A DNA stretch of 64,000 nt, from NCBI GenBank assembly GCA_046074525.1, contig JBJTOK010000079.1, forward strand, positions 58,167 through 122,166, written 5' to 3'. The position numbers and the translations under genes were made by a program. Shown here in pieces: positions 61,162 to 64,000 of the stretch. How positions within the stretch are numbered: position 1 is the stretch's first letter; each line of letters starts with the position of its first letter. This DNA comes from JAHEZL01 sp046074525. Lineage in GTDB: Bacteria > Bacteroidota > Bacteroidia > Flavobacteriales_C > GCA-002722245. The notes beneath the pieces are model-generated. The model did no database searches, had not been told where the DNA came from, and saw only the letters and a list, made by a program, of their open reading frames with translations.

Positions 61162-63708
61162 CTATTCCACAATCATTTTTACAGTAGTCTGAGCATTGTC
61201 AGAGCTGATGGTTGTGAAGTAAATACCCGAACGCAAGTCTGTGGTGTTCATGGTCACTTTATTGATTCCGGCGCTCATTTCGCCTTGGTAAACATTGGTT
61301 ACCAGTTTGCCGGTGATGTCGTAAACATTTACTGATACAGCGCTTCTTTCATTGAGGTTCAATTCGAAAGTAGCTTGTTCTCTTGTTGGATTAGGATAGA
61401 TAGATACAGTTCCCTTGTTCAATCCGATTTCAGTAATACCTACATCGAGTTTGAAAGTCATGGTTGCAGTATCAGAGCAAGATCCTTTCCAAGCAGTGAG
61501 CACGATATTGTAAACTCCATTGGATGCATAAGCGTGAACAGGTGCTGTGGCTGAAGAAGTAGAGAAATCATCGAAATCCCATGTGTAGCTTGTAGCTCCT
61601 GATGAAGTGTTTGTGAAAGTCACCACGCCGCCTACAACAGAGTAGCTTCCTGCAGCAACAGGTACAGTACCTACAGAAATCACAAGGTCATCAGATTGCC
61701 CCACACCTGCGCAAGCATCAGTATTGGTAGTTGTTACATGATAAGTCCCGCTTGTTTTAACAACGATGCTTTTTGAAGTTCCGGCACTGTTCGCCCACTG
61801 ATAAGAATCGGCAGTGGAGGAAGTCAATACTACTGAATCTCCTTCACAGAAAGTGAGTGCACCACTAACGTTTACAGTTGGTTTAGGAGCAGAGCTCACA
61901 TTTACCACAGTAGCGGGAGAAGTAGCAGTACAGTTGTTTCCGTCAGTAACAGTAACAGTATAAGCGCCACTTGTTGACACTATAATGCTATCAGAGGTAG
62001 CGGTAGTCGTCCAAACATTTCCTGTAGCCGAGCTTGATTTTAATACTACTGAGCTTCCAGTACATAATGAAGTAGAACCTTTAGCAGTGATAGTTACTAC
62101 AGGCAGTGCATTTACAGTTACAGTGATTGCTGCTCTTGAGCTTTCGTTACCATAAATGTTTGATTGGCTAACATAATAAGTAGTTGTTCCAACTGCAGAA
62201 GTAGAAGGAGTGGGGGCAGTAGTACTTCCAGTTCCACCGCTTGCATCAGTGTACCACCAAAGTGTACCACCAGTTCCAGCCGTTGCGCTTAATTCAGATG
62301 CAGTAGCACCCTTGCAATATGATACGTTTGCAGTAACATTTGGCGCAGCCAATACATAAGCAGAAATCCCCGCATCAGTAAAATCAGCACCGCTCAATGC
62401 GATGGATCCTGTAATCGGACGGTAATCCGGAGTGAGATAGTTGTAAGGAGTGGTAAGGATATTAGCACTTGTTACAGCGGAGTCATTTTTGCTTGTGGCA
62501 GTAAACCATGTTGCCATATTGGCGAAAGGGAAGCCGGCAGTAGTTTCCATTACTTTTCCTGCAGAGTTTCCTGCAACGATGTTGTTACGGAATTTCAGGT
62601 CGCCGTTTTGTGCGTTAGCTACGCAGAGTGCTCCGTCGATATGCACACCTCTCTGGTGATCCATGAAAATAGAGTTGTAAATTTTCAGTGCTGAATTTCT
62701 TCTGATACGAGCGCCTCTTCTGTAACCTGCTGCAATGGTAGAAGTTTTATCACCTCTGTATGGCCCGATAAGAGTCATGTTAGAGAAGATCGCCGACGTT
62801 TGTGGTGTTTTTGTTGAACCACTTGCATCGTTATCCGATTCAAATCCTTCGGAAGTGGAAACAGATGGGTTATCGGCAATTTGCGGATCACGCACTGATA
62901 AACCGAATTGTACTTTACCTCTGTAACCGAAATCGGTATCGAAATCGTCATCAAGATTTCTGTAAGAAACAAGATATTTACAATCAACAGTTCCGCCAAA
63001 CCATTCGAAAGCATCGTCATTTGAAAAGGACACCTGAATGTGATCGATAGTTGTTCCGTTACCAATAGATCCGAGTGTCAAACCATTGATCTCTTTGTCT
63101 TGTTGATAAACATAACCACCCCATTCAATACGGACATAGCTCAGTGTGCCTGAGTTGTCGGCATCGTCGGGAGTGAGTCCGCCGCCATGTTGTGTTTCAG
63201 GAGTTGGTGCCAAACCCTCGATGTTGGCAACGCCGTTAGGCTGGTTGTTGCTGGCTCTTCCGAGGAGGATAATTCCACCCCAATCCCCCATAGCGCGAGA
63301 TCCAGGGGCCTGGTTAGACGTAAATACGATGGGTTGTGCAGCAGTTCCCTTAGCATTGATTTTTGAACCCTGGCAGATAAATAAACCGGCACCGGTGGAG
63401 GCTTTGTTACCCATAATTACTGTTCCCGGCTGAATGGTTAAAGTTGCGCCATTCTTCACATAAATCTGTCCCGACAAGATGTAAGTCTTATTGGATGTCC
63501 ATGTAGTGTTGGTAGTAATACTTGTTTTAATGGTATCCGTTGGATTGGAATAAACGGCATTCTGAGGATCCCAGTTGGTCCAGCCGTCGGTCCACATGGC
63601 AACGCCTGGCTCAAAAGCCCCGCGGTAGGTAGTAGGCACAAAAAATGTTTGTGCCATGGCAATGTTGCAGAGGCATGCAAACAATGCTGTTTGGTAAATT
63701 TTTTTCAT
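61162..63708 (-). CDS. Large secreted protein with type A T9SS sorting domain
   Basis: The start was placed at the ATG giving MKKIYQTALFACLCNIAMAQ, a clean signal peptide; an upstream ATG at 63732 is possible. The roughly 848-residue product has a beta-helix-type N-terminal region rich in Asn, Gly and short turns (residues 20-450, with NGATLTIQPGTVIMGN and WGGIILLGRASNNQ), several immunoglobulin-like or PKD-like modules with YTVTVTDGNNC and SYTWDFDDFSTSS, and a C-terminal sorting domain with SIYPNPTREQATFELN and GIYFTTISSD. It is predicted to be secreted by the type IX system and anchored or released outside. No catalytic motif was seen. Confidence 0.85.
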   Translation of the reverse strand: MKKIYQTALFACLCNIAMAQTFFVPTTYRGAFEPGVAMWTDGWTNWDPQNAVYSNPTDTIKTSITTNTTWTSNKTYILSGQIYVKNGATLTIQPGTVIMGNKASTGAGLFICQGSKINAKGTAAQPIVFTSNQAPGSRAMGDWGGIILLGRASNNQPNGVANIEGLAPTPETQHGGGLTPDDADNSGTLSYVRIEWGGYVYQQDKEINGLTLGSIGNGTTIDHIQVSFSNDDAFEWFGGTVDCKYLVSYRNLDDDFDTDFGYRGKVQFGLSVRDPQIADNPSVSTSEGFESDNDASGSTKTPQTSAIFSNMTLIGPYRGDKTSTIAAGYRRGARIRRNSALKIYNSIFMDHQRGVHIDGALCVANAQNGDLKFRNNIVAGNSAGKVMETTAGFPFANMATWFTATSKNDSAVTSANILTTPYNYLTPDYRPITGSIALSGADFTDAGISAYVLAAPNVTANVSYCKGATASELSATAGTGGTLWWYTDASGGTGSTTAPTPSTSAVGTTTYYVSQSNIYGNESSRAAITVTVNALPVVTITAKGSTSLCTGSSVVLKSSSATGNVWTTTATSDSIIVSTSGAYTVTVTDGNNCTATSPATVVNVSSAPKPTVNVSGALTFCEGDSVVLTSSTADSYQWANSAGTSKSIVVKTSGTYHVTTTNTDACAGVGQSDDLVISVGTVPVAAGSYSVVGGVVTFTNTSSGATSYTWDFDDFSTSSATAPVHAYASNGVYNIVLTAWKGSCSDTATMTFKLDVGITEIGLNKGTVSIYPNPTREQATFELNLNERSAVSVNVYDITGKLVTNVYQGEMSAGINKVTMNTTDLRSGIYFTTISSDNAQTTVKMIVE

Positions 63709-64000
63709 TGAGTTTATAGTTTTTAAGTTCATGTACCAAAGATCATTTTCGAATCTTAGGGCATTATTAACCTGGGATTACCATTAGTTTATCAAATGAG
63801 GGAAAAAAGTAACGGGGAGGTTACGGAGGGATAACAATAATTTAATCTCGCGAAAAGCAAAGATCCTGAAACAAGTTCATTGTTGTCCGGGGAAAATTTG
63901 TCATGTTTTAAAATCAATGGACAAAGTGAAGTGATTGCAAGATTGTGTTGAGTATTTGGGTAATAAATCGGGATTATTAAGAAATACAAAGAGGTCGATG
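63709..64000. other. Upstream region of the T9SS gene, no gene seen
   Basis: About 290 bases contain no convincing reading frame, hairpin or repeat. A GATCTTTG box on the minus strand near 63740 is one base from the -7 consensus but lacks a TTG at the right distance. Confidence 0.5.

Overview
The window is a chromosomal stretch from a member of the Bacteroidota, lineage below phylum not resolvable by eye. The evidence is a secreted protein with a type A type-IX-secretion C-terminal sorting domain, Bacteroidota-type promoters (TTG, 19 bases, TAnnTTTG) ahead of rpsU and the tRNA-tuf cluster, a Bacteroidota LptD, a DUF3467 gene directly after rpoC, and signal peptides ending in A-Q. No prophage, CRISPR array or intact insertion sequence was seen.

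Layout. 1-6510 (minus): polysaccharide block with the start of rfbC, a Wzc-like tyrosine kinase with a Gly-Tyr tail, a Wza-like export lipoprotein, a GT4 glycosyltransferase and an AsnB-type amidotransferase. 6624-8865 (minus): fabF, a hotdog thioesterase and a TetR regulator. 8866-9564: a gene-poor 0.7 kb stretch with two palindromic elements of about 190 bp around a possible 46-residue gene. 9565-18756: lpdA, a TPR lipid-envelope-type secreted protein, an M61 peptidase, then a tight minus-strand operon (small membrane protein, PrsW-type protease, acyltransferase), and ridA. 18791-26768: a GGCT-like protein, lptD, and a divergent plus-strand run of amidase, MCE protein, two Fe-S redox proteins and a small conserved protein. 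26825-32809: outer-membrane-type hypothetical proteins, an M48 protease, kdsA and an AlkZ-type winged-helix protein.

32926-43506 (mostly plus): a second polysaccharide block with an FkbM-like protein, C-methyltransferase, cupin, DegT aminotransferase, small methyltransferase, four glycosyltransferases and a second AsnB-type amidotransferase. Together with the left block these look like parts for building and exporting a surface glycan that carries a methylated amino sugar and perhaps amidated uronic acids. 43507-47085: DUF167, a ferritin-like protein, membrane proteins, rpsU, a tyrosine recombinase of the XerC/D type and hpf.

47194-60773 is the conserved translation/transcription core: tRNA-Thr(TGT), tRNA-Tyr, tRNA-Gly, tRNA-Thr(GGT), tuf, tRNA-Trp, secE, nusG, rplK, rplA, rplJ, rplL, rpoB, rpoC and a DUF3467 gene, closed by a strong terminator. 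The window ends with a large T9SS cargo protein on the minus strand. The most unusual signals are intergenic: a MITE-like element with a 12-base target duplication, an array of short triloop hairpins inside 15-base terminal inverted repeats, palindromes that supply the stop codons of two genes, and a 56-base-period duplication of a tRNA 3' end. Among proteins, the Gly-Tyr kinase tail, the PrsW fusion and the envelope-plus-redox gene run stand out.
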